This document shows positions 10,692 through 23,213 of a stretch of DNA of 64,000 nt, one piece after another; within the stretch, counting starts at the first letter, position 1, and the number at the start of each line of letters is the position of its first letter. The stretch lies in contig NDFF03000387.1 of NCBI GenBank assembly GCA_002150815.3, positions 186,001 through 250,000 of the forward strand, read 5' to 3'. Both the position numbers and the translations under genes were made by a program. Origin of the DNA: Grammothele lineata (Eukaryota > Basidiomycota > Agaricomycetes > Polyporales > Polyporaceae). Under the pieces are notes generated by a model, which was given only the letters and a program-made list of their open reading frames with translations, was not told the origin of the DNA and did not search any database.

Positions 10692-12706
10692 CCTGAAGCT
10701 GAGTCTTCGGGGGTTCTCGGCGTCGCGGTCTTTGTATATATGCCGTCGACAGGAGGTCGGAGCGATCCGCGGTGAGCTGTCAGCACAGGTTCAAGTTGTA
10801 CTCCGCAGAACCGGCACGAAGCGAAGTCCGGTGGCAGTTGCAGTGCAAAACAGTGTTGTAGGTGTTGGATTCCAAGTTTATCCAGTAGTGAACCGGGTGA
10901 CAGCGACCGTAGTGTCGAGGGCTGGAGCGAGTACTAGTGTGCGAGCTGCCCCGGTGAAAAGGGTGGTAGGCGATGGCACTGGTGGAACCTTGTGAAGCAA
11001 AACAGAGGAGATCTAATGAGCGTCCTTTGATTTATGAGGGCTCTAGAAGACGCCGCTGAGGAGTAGCGCTGTGGTGGAGTAGCGATGTCGGCATCACGAC
11101 CACGAGCGTCGACGTCGAAGACAAAAGGCGCGCGACATCAGTTTGAAGCTCGACCTTCGAGCGCACAGCCACATTTGACGTGCACACCTTGGCCCGCCTC
11201 CCCGCTCGCCGCTCCCACACGGTCTTCGATATCATCGCTCTCGCAGTCCGTTTGCTTCGTAGGATCTTGTATTTTTGACCTCTTCACTACGAATCCCTCA
11301 CAGTTGTGGTGCCATACCCCCAATTCAGATACTCGTCTGAGAATCCACTAGTATGGAGTCGCCAACAACGTCCTGATGCACTCGCAACACCGGCGTACAC
11401 CTCGTGTACATTCTCTATCCCCATATGTCTTTATACATGCTACTCGAAGGTGCTGAAGAAGTGGGCAGGCCGGCCTCTTGAAAACGAAGCGGGTCCCTGC
11501 CCAACACCGCAATAGATTGATAATGATCGACGACCCGACCTGCACTGAACCGGGCAGCACGGGCAGCGGCATCATTGCGCCCCGCACAGACAGCCGCTAT
11601 CTTCATAACTCCGGTTTGTCGGAGGTGTGGTTGCACCCGAGGTAGTGAGCTGGCCCCGCTGCACGCTGCGCATGTCCGAGGGACGCGGCCTCGCGCGCTT
11701 TGCGAGGCTGCTACGGGTCGACTATAACTATGGGCGCGAGAGAACGGCAGGCAGGATGTCGTCATATTCTCCTATGCTGCTAATGAGTCCGCGGCGTCAA
11801 ATTGGAGGAAGACATGCAGGTCAGAGGAGGCTGCGGAGGATGAAACATTGGGCAGAACTTCGACACTCACAATATTGAGATCGCTCTGGTGCGACATGTC
11901 ATGAGGTGCTCTATGAGTGTGCCGTGCCGGCGCACTGTCAAATTCAAGCGTGCTTCTGTAGCGGCATTAACGAGAGTGTGCGAAACAAGCTCGGGTAGCG
12001 TACCCCGCAGGATGGATCTTACAGGCCGAGCGCGGAATCTTGGGGCTTGGTGGTCACAGGAATCCTGTGCGGTGAATAAACCACTGTTAGAGGCGTGTTC
12101 GAATTTGCTCGATGGTGTCCACGGTGGCTTATCGAAGCCCTTGCAGCATGTAGGCCGGGGCGACGCAAACGGACATGGTGATCTGAAGCCGTCTTCGAAC
12201 TTTAATAGCACTTGGGAAAGATACGGCCAGGACGGAGGTTGTATAATGCCCTAGCATGTAGAGACGACGCTGGGCCAACTTTAGGCGTGATCTATGCACT
12301 AGAAAACGCATGTGAGTTCAGAAAGTTCTTAATAGGACCATCAGCGTGACGTACTTTGAACACGTAGGAGGTCATGTCGTATGTGCCCCATCAATCAACG
12401 ACACTCGAGAGAACATACTTGGATTATGGGGTTGGTAGATGATGGCAAGAACAAGACAAACTTAAGTTCAGAATCCGAATGGGGACGGTCGGGGAGCCGG
12501 CTTTCGCGCCGACTTCCCACGCGTCACCGTTGTGGGGCAGTCCATCTCGCGCTCGACGCCGTCAGCGGCCTCAACGCTCCCGCTGGCTTACTCTTGCTCG
12601 TGTTCGTCGCCCATGCTTTTCTTGCCGTCGTCGTAGGAGTTCTCGTCCCCGTCTCCCCGGAGCTTTCACTGTTCATCAACATCCGGATCCGCGCCCCACC
12701 GCCGCG
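10692..12706. other. Large intergenic region, no gene recognised
   Basis: About 2 kb between the divergent transcription factor and PX-protein genes. Only short overlapping open frames without codon or domain logic are present. It probably holds both promoters and their 5' UTRs. Confidence 0.4.
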
Positions 12707-13809
12707 ATGGCGAGCTCCACCTCCTCCCACCTCGCGGAATCCTCGTCCTCCTCCACGTCCTCTGAGCTCAAGTCGCACGCCGGCACAAACCCCAAATGCC
12801 TGTTGGTGCTCATCCCGGACGGCATCGACGTCGAGGAGGAGGCGCGCTTCTACGACGACATCGTTGACGTGCGTGCCGAGAGTCCCTGATCCTGCACGAC
12901 TTTGTCTGACCGCAGGCTCTTCTATCTAATCTTCGTACTTCTGACAAACACTCGCCCGACCGCAATTGCCTTCTTACCCCGCACTTCCTACCCCACTTCC
13001 TGCTTCCGCCATACGCCTTCGTCCGTGAACAGAGCGCGAATACGATCGACCAAGACGCGGCTCCTTCGCCGTACGGACAGCCTTCGTCGCCATACCCGCA
13101 GGAATTCGAAGCCGAGGCGCAGTCGATATTCTCGCGTGAGATCTGGCTTGGGGATAACCAGGGCGAGAGCGCTGCGTTTGCGCGGAATGTCGAGATAGCG
13201 GGCTGGTCGAGCGTCGGGGACCGTCGTGGTGGGGCGTATGTCGGTGAGTGTCCTATCCCTCTATCCTCGAACGTCCCCGCATCGTCTTTAGTCGTTTCTG
13301 CGACCCCGTCCCGGCATTGTGTGTCATGCTACCCTTGGTGTTGATGGTGTCGTGAACAGTGTACGACTGCGTGATCAAGACGAAGGAGGTATGTCCTTTC
13401 ACGTGTACAATACTAGGAGGGCTCTGTGCTGAGGTGCATTTCGTCTGGCAGGGCACCGTCATCCACGCGTTAAAGCGGTACAGCGCCTTCGCCCAGCTCG
13501 CCGCACGGCTCCGAGCTAATCTCCCCGTACGTCCTTCCCCTCCTTTCTTCTCCACTTTCTGTCCCTTGATTGCCCCCGTTCCTTCGCCCCGCGTCCTCTC
13601 GGCCCCATCTCACGCACGCGCTCCCCACGCAGACGAGCCAACAACACTTCATCCCCGCGCTCCCGCCCAAGACGCCGCTCGCGAAGCTCCGCCCGGCCTT
13701 CCTCGACCGGCGCCGGCGGCTCCTCCAGCACTGGCTCGCCGCCGTCCTTCTCCACCCCGAAATCGGCGGCTGCCAGGCCGTGCGCGAGTGGGTCGTCGAC
13801 CGGTCGTGA
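12707..13809 (+). CDS. PX-domain protein (Ypt35-like)
   Basis: Phosphoinositide-binding PX protein, probably peripheral on endosomal or vacuolar membranes. Five exons: MASSTSSHLAESSSSST (Ser-rich leader) to FYDDIVD; a linker with EFEAEAQSIFSREIWLGD; WSSVGDRRGGAYV; VYDCVIKTKE; GTVIHALKRYSAFAQLAARL; and TSQQHFIPALPPKTPLAKLRPAFLDRRRRLLQHWLAAV. RYSAF is the basic-aromatic phosphoinositide-contact motif, LPPK the proline-rich loop, and FLDRRRRLLQ the conserved helix after it. The domain sits at the C-terminus and the protein ends right after it, as in yeast Ypt35. The start at 12707 is the first ATG in frame. No coiled coil or BAR domain is seen, so it is not a full sorting nexin. Confidence 0.8.
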
Positions 13810-14613
13810 GCGCCCCTCCGTTTTAGGTCGGGACGGCTGCGACTCTGGCTGGGGCTGTGAGGGAGAGACGGGTGTAGAGGGTTCGGATCTGGCTTTTCGA
13901 GTCTAAGTTATACTATCTGCTCTGGATTTTTGTGTGTTTCTGATCGTAGATTACTACTGCTTTAAGAGACCCCGTTTTACGCGACTCGTCTTCACGAACC
14001 AGCCTCGTGCAGACTGCGTTCCCCGAGTTCCTAGCCTCCGCCCCCTGGGGCCCTCCGCTTAACAGCCGTCCGAAGCCTCTCCCCGCCATCCGCAGCCCGT
14101 TACATCGGGGGCAAAGACCCCAACATGTCTTCCAGAAGTCCGGACGTCGCAACCATCGCGCTTCCATCCAGTCCCTCTTCCTCCATCCCGTGTTCCTCGC
14201 CATACATTCGTGTCGATGCGTATGCATCTGTCCCAGCGCCAACCTTCCATGCCTCGCAAATCCGCGGACCACGCTACCATCCACACTCAGACACCCACAG
14301 TGCTCTTCCATGGAGCCTGGGCCAAGTGGATGATAGGCACATGCTCCAGCTACCGGAAAGCAAGTTGCGCAAAGCCCGGTTCTTCTAGCCTCCCCGTGCT
14401 TGGATAGTGCGGCGAAGGAACCCAACGACCCGCTCACAGCCGCCGACACAACAAGGTTTTGAAATGCTGCCTTTTCTACGGTCGTTCTACCCCCGCCCCC
14501 GAGCTCGGCTCCTCGCCCATGGGGCTTGGGAGACTCCGAGCGTTCACGCGTTCATATAACTCAATCAGGCAGGCTGCGTCGTTATGCTACGCAGCGGCCG
14601 CACTCCATGCGTA

Positions 14614-15052
14614 TTGGATGACTTTCCGTAAGAATCTACGGGTCTACGGACGCAGACGGAGTCTGAAACCCGCCTAAGCGAGGGTAAGCGAGGGCCATGG
14701 ATCTTGGGCGTCTGATGAGGTGCCGGATTCTCCGGCAACCTGCACGTGACATTGAGAGATTATGTGAGCCCCCAATTTGGAGGTTGATATGATGGTGGCG
14801 GAGTTTGTCGTGATGGGGGTTGCCTTTCCAGTCGCGGCGAGCTCTAAGCGAGGCTAAGCGAGGCCTCTGCGGTCGTCTGCGAGTTTAGAAAGGGGGGTCG
14901 ACCCCCCTCTCTAGATTTTGGCATCTACGGACGCTCTAAGCGAGCTGAGATTCGTCGGAGTCTGTATCCGCCCCCGGCATCCCCTCCGAACCCTCCCATC
15001 AGCATCTCGATCCGTCCGTAGACCCGTAGATTCCTTACGGAAAGTCATCCAC
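14614..15052. mobile_element. MITE-like element with terminal inverted repeats and TA flanks
   Basis: The left end (from 14615) reads TGGATGACTTTCCGTAAG, continuing through a run ending near 14652. The right end (about 15013-15051) is its reverse complement over nearly 40 bases, differing by a one-base indel. The element is flanked by TA at 14612-14613 and 15053-15054, consistent with TA target-site duplication as in Tc1/mariner-type insertion. It is 439 bp long with no coding capacity. The interior carries several copies of the short motif TAAGCGAG and a perfect 18-bp palindrome at 14891-14908. A non-autonomous DNA transposon is the best reading. The superfamily is inferred only from the TA. 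Confidence 0.75.
14891..14908. repeat. 18-bp perfect palindrome inside the MITE
   Basis: AGGGGGGTCGACCCCCCT, a self-complementary G/C block near the middle of the inverted-repeat element. It could form a cruciform or a strong hairpin. Confidence 0.85.
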
Positions 15053-16834
15053 TAGGATCAGAATCTATGGTTTGACGCGAAGACCTGGGCGAGGGGCAGT
15101 GGAAGTATGACTGGAGCCCCGCGGGGTACCCTGGCTAAGCCCTGAATCGCCCCTGCGGGAAACACGGAGATCGTTGGCGCTCTCTGGGCGGACAGAACTC
15201 TCGGAATGAATCGTTGGCATTCCGGATTTGGTCAGTTTACCAGCGGCGCGTTTCGTTTGCTTTTTTCGCTGAACGCTGGGCGCCGCTGACAATGTCTTTT
15301 CTCTTATAGTCCTCCTTGATGTGTTTGATGCCCGACGTCACTTGTTGTACAGATCGTCTCTGGACGAGTTGACTTGCGATGGACATCATCGTACATGGAA
15401 CCGAATAGGAATGGCTCGCGGGAGCGGGTCCGAGACAGTTCTGCGGGCCTGGCGGTGACGTCATCGACATCGACTCTTAGCTCGGTCACTTTCTCTCGTC
15501 CAACGATGTCATGAGTTTTCTCATCCATACTCCTGTTGAAGCTTGGCTAACAGTCTCTTAGTGGTGGTATTCGCTCTTGGTTACAATTTCCTGGAAATCT
15601 CCGGTGCACATGAGAACCTCTGGAGATCATATCACGACATATATGCTTCCGGAGTTGACTATAGCTACTGGTATTCGTGTGGTCATTTCGAGATTTTTGC
15701 ACACCCACAATCACCTCATGACAGTGACATTACGACTCGGGCGAGCCGAGTACATGAATATTCCAAAAAGCAATCAAGCTCGTTGCTGGTGTGCACAGGT
15801 CCGGTGATCATACTGCACGCGGTATAACATGGGCGGCGCTGCCGTCAACGCCCTGCACCCGGCGGGTGCCAACAAGTCGAAAAGGATCAAGTGCGCACAG
15901 CTGACACCCGTGCATCCAAAAGAATGACACCGGCGCATCTCAGGCTGTCAGCATTATGGCACTCACGCTCGGTTACCAAACTCCAAAATCAAAAGTGCAC
16001 GCCCGACTCCCGTCATCGCCGCCCGAACTACATACATAGAACATCGATGGTGCTGTGTTCGGTGACCTAGTGTCTTTGGCAGGCACCATCAACGTCAGAC
16101 AGACGTTGGACATGTCCGGGAGTCTATCGATTGTCTATGGCTTTGTGGCTAGTGCCAGCTATAGGCGGACGTCAGAAGTGCGCAGCGCGGCGTCTCGCCC
16201 CGTGCGAGAGCCCGCTACTCGAGGTTACGGGGTTCGTACAGAACGCCGAAACGATATGTCATGGATATGTCACCATTGGTCAGACGTCCCGCTGCTTGTG
16301 AAGCGAAATGGGCGGATGATGGAAACTTGGGATGTACGGGAGTCGCGGGCATGCATGCGTACGGGTATGCCACGAGTGAGGAATACTCGTTCATCATATC
16401 TCCCATACACTCTTCCTTGGAGGTAACACAGATGTACCCTTAAGATTGTCCGACGTAAGTACTCGTACATGCGGAGCTCTGATTCCCCATATTTTGCGTA
16501 ACACCAACCCATGAAGTATACATGACTGATAGCGCGAATCCCGATTAGCAGCGAACAAGTAACGACAGTGTGTGTATGTACCCAGTGAGAACTCCAGACT
16601 ACGGCCAAGGTCGTAGGAGAGAGCGTAAGCGCGACACGGCCAGGCGTGTGCAGGCGTGAAGGTGCGTATGTATGTACGTACATCGTCGAGTGTACTTAAG
16701 CGGCAGGTGAGAGATAACGATACCGAGACGGAATAATGTACACGTCCGGCGGACGTCTCTACCAGCCATCCAGAGACTCCGCACAGACGACGGGCAAGAT
16801 GCATCTTTTGTTCCGGACGCCCCACCCGGACTGT

Positions 16835-18733
16835 CTAGTGCACGACGCCCTTCCCTACGCCCGCCTCGAGGTCCGAGTCCACCGGCCTCTTCTGGTCCAA
16901 CTCCGAGTCCTCAAGGCTCAGCCCATCCTGCTCGCGCTGCACCTGCACGCTGATCGCCACCGGACGCATCTGGTACTCCTGGCCCCCAGCGCTGCCGCCG
17001 TTGCCCATGTAGCCCATGCTGCCCATACCGCCGCCGCTGGCGCCACCGGTGCGTTGGTTGTCGGTCGTGGAGAGCGACTTGCCGCCGCCCGTGGCGCTTG
17101 TGACGGTGTACCCGAGGCCGACGCGGATGATGATCAGTGTGAAAGTCACGCCCTGCCCGACCGCGAGTAACAGATAAACAAGAATAGTCAGCACGCAGAA
17201 ACGACAAGATCCAACCAAGGGAAGAGGGGGACGCACGATGAGCGGCTGAAGAAGGTCCAGAACGACGAACTGCGCGTTCGAGCCCGCGAGGTAGACGGTG
17301 AGGAGCGTGACGAGCGCGGCGGAGTAGATCGCGGCGGACTGCACGAGCGTCTCGATCACGTCCCATTGCGAGGTCGCGGACGAGGCGGCGCCGACGCGGT
17401 AGCTGCGCACGCGTCGTGCGGAGAGCCAGATTCTGAATGCGATGAGGACTGTGAGGGGAGGGGAGGAAGCAGCAGTTAGCGCGCGTTCGGATAGGGGGGG
17501 GTGCAGAAGGTGGATGGAGAAACGACTGGAGATGCGCCGGGGATAGAATCCATGCGAAGGGATCAATGGACGAGATCGGTGACGGCAACGGCCCATGCGA
17601 CAGAAGATGGACGACGGGCGTCGAACATGGCGCGCGAGAGTTAAACCGGGAAATTGTGATAAGCATCGCGATGAATTGGCCGGGTGACACTGACAGCGCA
17701 CGGAACACCTGCTCCTCTAAGGCCGCGGCGCAAACGCGGGAGCCAAGGGTCCTCAGGGACACGGGGAAGGAGGGCGAGAGAGCGGGGGCGGAGATCAGCC
17801 CGCCCGAGGCGTCTCTGCGGGCCCTCGTCCTCACGTGCTGCCCCGGTGAATACAAGACAGCAAACAGGGTCTCTGGAAGAAATAGCTGTGCTAAAAGGAG
17901 ACTCACTGGTGCACAGGACGTTCGTCGAGAGTGACATGCAGAAGAACGAGAGTGTCCACGGCTGCAGGTCGCTCGAGAGGAGAGAGGCTGCATCCGTGAC
18001 GAGCGTGAACTCGTAGCAGGTGACATAGCCGCCGACTAGAAATTCGCCAAGGAAGCCGAGTCAGCGAGAGCGCAGCCGTTGTTATGGAGCTTCACGTACC
18101 TCCGGTCCCGATAATCAGTAGAACGGGGACGACGATAATCCACCACACGCGACCCCAGACGACCCAGAGCCGATACGTCTAGAGAGGGAAATCGAATAGC
18201 ATCAGGACTGGAATACTGAAATGGCTAGAGAGGACGTACGACGAAGCTATCACCAATAAGTGTCATAGTGATAAAGATGGCCGTCCGCGCGATGTGCGTC
18301 GGGTGGTTGAGCTGCGAATACAGTAGGAGCGCGCCCATGGGCACGTTCTCATTGTCGATGAACGCTAACACCGAGCGATACGCGTCTAATGCAAAGTGCT
18401 TATGACGCAGTGTCGTTAGGACGGAGCCGTGCGCCGGATGGGGATAGGAAGACGCACCACTAGTGACAGCACCCACATGAATGTGGATGTGGCGAAGAGC
18501 GCCTTGTTGAGGAAGGAGCGGCTCCGGCCCCTCTCCCTGTACATGAGGATCCATACCGCGATCGCGTAGAGGGGAGTCAATGCGCCGAAGACGAGTGTCT
18601 CGACGATCAACGCCAACAACTGTCGAGGAAGAGGAAGTCAGCGATAAAGGTACGAGCGAGACGAAGCGGAGAAGCGGAGAAGCAGGCGTATACGCACGTT
18701 GGCTTTCTCCACGGAGAGACCTTCTCTGTCCAT
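16835..18733 (-). CDS. Seven-helix integral membrane protein, function unknown
   Basis: Multi-exon gene starting with a 12-codon exon (18698-18733, MDREGLSVEKAN), followed at 18619 by helix 1 (LALIVETLVFGALTPLYAI). Further hydrophobic segments are NKALFATSTFMWVLSLV, ARTAIFITMTLIGDSFV, a Trp-rich WGRVWWIIVVPVLLIIG, a segment near YEFTLVTDAASLL, ETLVQSAAIYSAALVTLL and VTFTLIIIRVGLGY, about seven in all. The cytosolic-looking tail is Gly, Ser and acid-rich and ends at 16835. The helix count and the TLIGDSF and YRLWVVW signatures match a large, unnamed family of basidiomycete 7-TM proteins often annotated only as membrane or receptor-like. Exon boundaries between about 17450 and 17920 are uncertain: the gap there is long for an intron in this genome. 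Transport or receptor function cannot be chosen from sequence. Confidence 0.75.
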
Positions 18734-21183
18734 GCCTGGGGAACTTCAAGGGTAATGGACGGGGCGGGAGGAAGAGAGAAGGTTGGAGGGAAGGTATGCG
18801 CGTCCGGCGTAGGGTTATAAGTATCGCCACGAGCGGCGCGGCCCAAGAGTCGGCCAACGGTTACGGGAGCGCAAGCACCCATCTATGCGCAGATGCCACG
18901 GAGGAGACCCTGGCGGCGATTTGGGGGACGGGAGCGTGTGCACGCCTCCGCCGCTTCTCGATCCGAGCAGGGCCGCACGAGATCTTCTCAATATCGCCAG
19001 GCGGGCGGGCGAGCGCGGGTAGAGGCGCGGGGGAATGGCACAGGTAGAGAAGCGGGTGGAGGGGCGCGAGGGTTCGTGGGCTTTTGCGCGGCGCGTGTGG
19101 GGTGGGATGGGCGGTTGCGTATTGTGTCCATATGCGGACGAGCGCAGACGTCGCGTATGGCGACAAGGCTTTGCTTCTGTCATGATCAAACGCTATTTTC
19201 AAGGAACACTGACGGTGACGGAAGTCCGTGAGCATTGCTGTTAATATACTGTCTTGTGCTTAAGTCGGGCCCTGGGTTGAATCTAGCTTTCTGTTCCTGT
19301 GGAGCCATTAAGAGACCCATCCGGTTGACGAGCGTTCAAGTGGTATTGTGCTTGAGGACCCAAGGATGTAAGTAGGCTCGATAGGTGCCCGAGTGAGTTA
19401 CGGGGAGTGCTCTGGAAGGAATCAGGTCTGGAAGAACCTGAAGTCGAATCTGATGATCTGGGAGGGACACGCTGGGGGACGACGACGGGATGTCAAAGAG
19501 GGATGATTAGCGAATGTGATTGGGGTTGTTGATTTACTGCATGTGCGCTTACCGTCCGCAGGTCGCGTGTTTGTTCAAGGTCAGATTGAACGCAGGTCGG
19601 ACCAATAACCACCTCGGTAGAGGTTAACATTGAGCTGATGCGAGCGGGTTGGGGGTGTGCGGGGAACTCTGGGACTGCTGAAGTCGCGCCTTGGGTATTC
19701 TCCCTGAATGGTGAGTGAAAGCAGAGCGTCGAGGCGTCAAGAAAGACGATGAGATCTGCCTTCACGTGCGGTCGGCCTCGCACCCGCCCGACTTTCCAGG
19801 GAGGCGGAGACGACAAGGTTTGTGGACAGACGGCGTCGTCTCCGCCGTTGCTCGTGCGGGGCGCTCGCAGGCGCTGATGGCAGGCACCGGCTCTCTCCGA
19901 GGCCTCGACCCGTCTGCCGCCGGCATCAGCGGGCGTCTACTCCTCGTGACCATGCTCACCGACGTTCCTCGTTCGAAACGGATCCTTCTCTATCTCGCCT
20001 CCACTTCTCCTGGGTGCTATGTTTGCCTTAGAACAGGATAGGACGCAAGCCTCATTGATTGAACTCTGTTCCACATCCGAATTCGCCCCCTCCGCACGTC
20101 GCCTCGCTTCTCGATTCGCGTAATCCTCAACTTGTCGTTCGCAGCACAGGACTAGCATGGTCCGCAAATATTGCTTCGTATGCCGTTCTTGACGTGCACA
20201 CGCGATGTCCGGCGCGTTTTGTCTCGTCGAGGCCAAGCCGTTTGAAGCCGACTGCTCGTGTCGGAAGGGGAGGCGGAGCCTTGTCCCCCTAGGGACCCTT
20301 ACGCTGCTACGCAGTGAGTTCGCTTCGCTGGTCTTTGACGGAAACCACAACGACAAGAGGCTGACTCTAATAAAGGTCTAGGTTGCGAGCGAATGTCGTC
20401 TTGCATTTCATACCAATGAAATACAAATCCCCCAAATGTCGCCCAAATGCCTCCGTAGGGACTCGTCATTCATTCCTAGCATATGCTGTAAGCATTTTGC
20501 TTCGCATGTAGCTGCGCAAGTCGTACTTAAGGGCGTCTCTTCATCTTCTATGATATAGAACAGGAAGGAGTGCAGTAATCGGCAGTGACAGTTACCAAGT
20601 TGTGCCACAAGACGATCCTTCTGTTGAACGTTGGGAAGCGGCCTCAGTGAGCCAGATGTTCACAGTGTAGTGTCGGCTGACCGTAATGTATTCTAACAGC
20701 GTCTACAGAGTCTCTCTCATACCGTGCAGCCATCTATTTCACCGCGCTTTCTCCAACACAAGTCTTCTGTTGGCAACTGGATACGCCTGTTTCCTCCGTT
20801 CCGTCCTTACGTTCCGTGTTGGGCACGGTTCCGGGAGTGCAAGCGGGTCCCTCCGCCCCGTTTCCGTCGGGGGCTTCTCAACTTCTGTGGGCACATCCCT
20901 GTCCTCCAGGTCCGCGGAGACGCTTTGGGAACGCCTGCAGCACCTCATGTCGGGCAAGTTGCGCCTCGCAACATAGCGACAGTCGATGACATGCGCTGTT
21001 GTAGTAGAACCTAACGCCGGTATTCAAGGTCCTCTAAACTGTAAGTTCGAGGTCACCTTACGCTCCAGGTGGTGCTGAGCTGAGGCTAAGCATTGTTCTC
21101 GTAGGGCATTCACCCATGCCACGCTGTGTCTGATTGCATTACTGGTACAAACCAATTATAGCTACAAGTATCATGAACGACTG
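18734..21183. other. Large intergenic region, no gene recognised
   Basis: About 2.4 kb upstream of the 7-TM gene and downstream of the MYND gene. Overlapping short frames exist but none shows family resemblance or consistent splicing. Confidence 0.4.
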
Positions 21184-22639
21184 CTATGTCGGGCCATACA
21201 CCGTACGAGCCAACGACTCGGCCAAGATTGCGCTCGCGCCCTCCGCGTTGACCCCCTCCATAAATTCCGTCTGTAACATCTTCCCCACCTCCCGCAGGAT
21301 CGCGTTCCTGAGCTTCCGGAGCTCCATGGGCAGCAGTGTGTCCGAAGACAATACGACACGTTTCACCCCGAACATCTCCTGCGGCGCCGGGAAGGGGACC
21401 TCCACGAAGTAGCCTGGTCCTCCACGCCGGAGAAACCGTTTCCGCTCAGACGGCCTAGCACAATGTCCGCCGAGGAGCATCGTTTCGTCGCCATCCCGCT
21501 CGCATCCCATCGCGCCAGGTGGGCGCCCTTTGGCCTTGCACACCATGCGGTGCCGCTTCCAATCCTACGCACAGCGGCAACATAGAAGATCAGCACGCCG
21601 CCGCGCTCAAGAACAACGCCCCAGCCCAGCACTATCGAAGCTCACTCACCAGCCTCTGGCACGCCTCGCTACAATACCTCGCCCTCGTCCCAGCTCCGTG
21701 CCTACACGGACCCCCACACGCCCTAAGTGCCGCCCTCCCCTTCCCCTCGACTCCACACCCCCTTGCCGCGCACACATACGCCCCCGGCTCGCGCGCGACC
21801 TTCACCGCGCGCCTCTCCTCCCTCCTCCGCTCCCTCGCCTCCGCCGCGCGCCTAGCCCCCAACAGCGCGGAGAACCGCTCGGCGCCATCCAGCGCGTCAA
21901 GCCGGGGCGCGAGCGCGTCAGCGACTTGGAGCACAGCGGCGCTCACGAGCCCGTATTGCACGCTCAGGTCCGCGTAGTGCGCCGCTGCGAACAGCGCGTT
22001 CTCGGGCGCGGTCGTCCACACGTACTGCATGAGTGGGACTAGATCTGGAGTGTGCTCCCATAATTGAGGGAGTTGGGCGAGCTCGCCTTCGCGCGCGAGG
22101 TCGGGGTAGTGGTCGAGGAAGAGGAGGGCCGCGCCGGAGGCGGCGATGCCGCGGAGGTGCGCGGGGAGCGGGGCGGGAGAGTAGAGGACGGCGTCGAGGT
22201 ACATGAGGGTGGAGAGAAGGGGTACCGAGGTGCGCGGCGCGGCGCAGCCTGCCCATAGTCTGCACACGGGAGAGGGTTCATAAGGTGCGAACGTGGCGTA
22301 AGGAGAGAAGAACGCGTGCGCGCACCTGAACGCGGCTTCGAGCATCGTCTCGTTCCCTTGGATAGCGCACGCCGAGTCGGCCGCCGTTTGGAAAAGGGCT
22401 TGCAAGGATCCTCCGTTGCTGATGATGCCACGCGCGTAGTGGTTGGCATACGTCCATAGGTGGGGCTGGGCGTCGTAGGGGAACGCGCACGTGCGCTTGA
22501 GGTCCAGGAGCTCGCTGAAGTTCGCGAAGGCCAGCGCGTCCGCGCCCAGCACGGACTTGCGGACGTGCGCGACGTCGATGGTGAACTCGAGCGTGTCGGC
22601 GCGCAGCGCGCTGGAGACGTGCGTGACTTCCAGAGTCAT
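21184..22639 (-). CDS. MYND zinc-finger protein
   Basis: Two exons (22639-21650 and 21564-21184) give about 456 residues. The N-terminal two thirds is a helical region with no recognised domain. A MYND finger follows: CAARGC, CGGPC, YCSEAC, then the intron, then DWKRHRMVC. The pairs C-x4-C, C-x3-C and C-x3-C and the terminal H-x3-C are all present, so the zinc ligands are complete, and the intron splits the domain just before the final helix. MYND fingers mediate protein contacts with proline-rich partners. The C-terminal exon adds about 110 residues (KRFLRRGGPGYFVEV onward). No SET domain is seen, so it is not a SMYD methyltransferase. The start is the first in-frame ATG. Confidence 0.88.
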
Positions 22640-23213
22640 GCCTGATGTAGACTACGCAGGGATCTGGTGCGTTTGAGCCGGCGCTGATTGGCCAGGGGAC
22701 GAGTCGCGGGCACTCACGGAGTCGTGCGTGTGCCACCAGGGCAGTGAAAGAGAAGAGGTTTAAGAGGGTGTGTGTGGAAGGGTTGGACGCGACATTGACA
22801 TGCGAGCAAACTCATTATGTAGCACTGAACGATAGTACCGCGCGTGTGGATAGTTGTACTCCCAGCGCCTTGCACAAGGTTTTGAGTTGGCACTGACAAT
22901 AAGGCATTAGGAATCCTACTCCTTCTCACCACTCCCGTTCATGCTGAACAAAAGGACCGAGTATTAGGTTCCGTCGCGAGGCGTTTAGAGAGGCAATGTC
23001 GTTCCCATTATAATTACCCTCTACCAAGGCAAGGAACAACAATGTACAGTGTTAGCTTCGACAATTGGGTCGCCGCGCTTACAGAATTAGTGATTCCAAG
23101 AACGCCATGCGAGATCATTTAACGAGTCGCGACCAGAAGCGGCATGGACAAAAAGTCTCTGAGCCTGAGTTTCTCCACTCTCCGGGCCTCATCAGCGGAC
23201 ACAAGCGCGATCC
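22640..23213. other. Intergenic; left part of the duplicated methyltransferase segment
   Basis: From about 22837 the sequence resembles that starting at 25573 (shared ACCGCGCG then GGATAGTTGTACT, and later AACAACAATGT). This is the 3' flank of methyltransferase A inside the tandem duplication. No separate gene is seen. Confidence 0.6.

Larger units (their letters stand above)
13810..16834. other. Gene-poor region containing a MITE
   Basis: About 3 kb between two convergent genes. Apart from the inverted-repeat element at 14614-15052 I see only short unsupported open frames. Confidence 0.4.

Noticed and set aside
16911..18026. 371-codon minus-strand open frame
   Set aside because: Runs through introns and out of frame of the 7-TM gene; composition is Arg/Ser-rich without family likeness.
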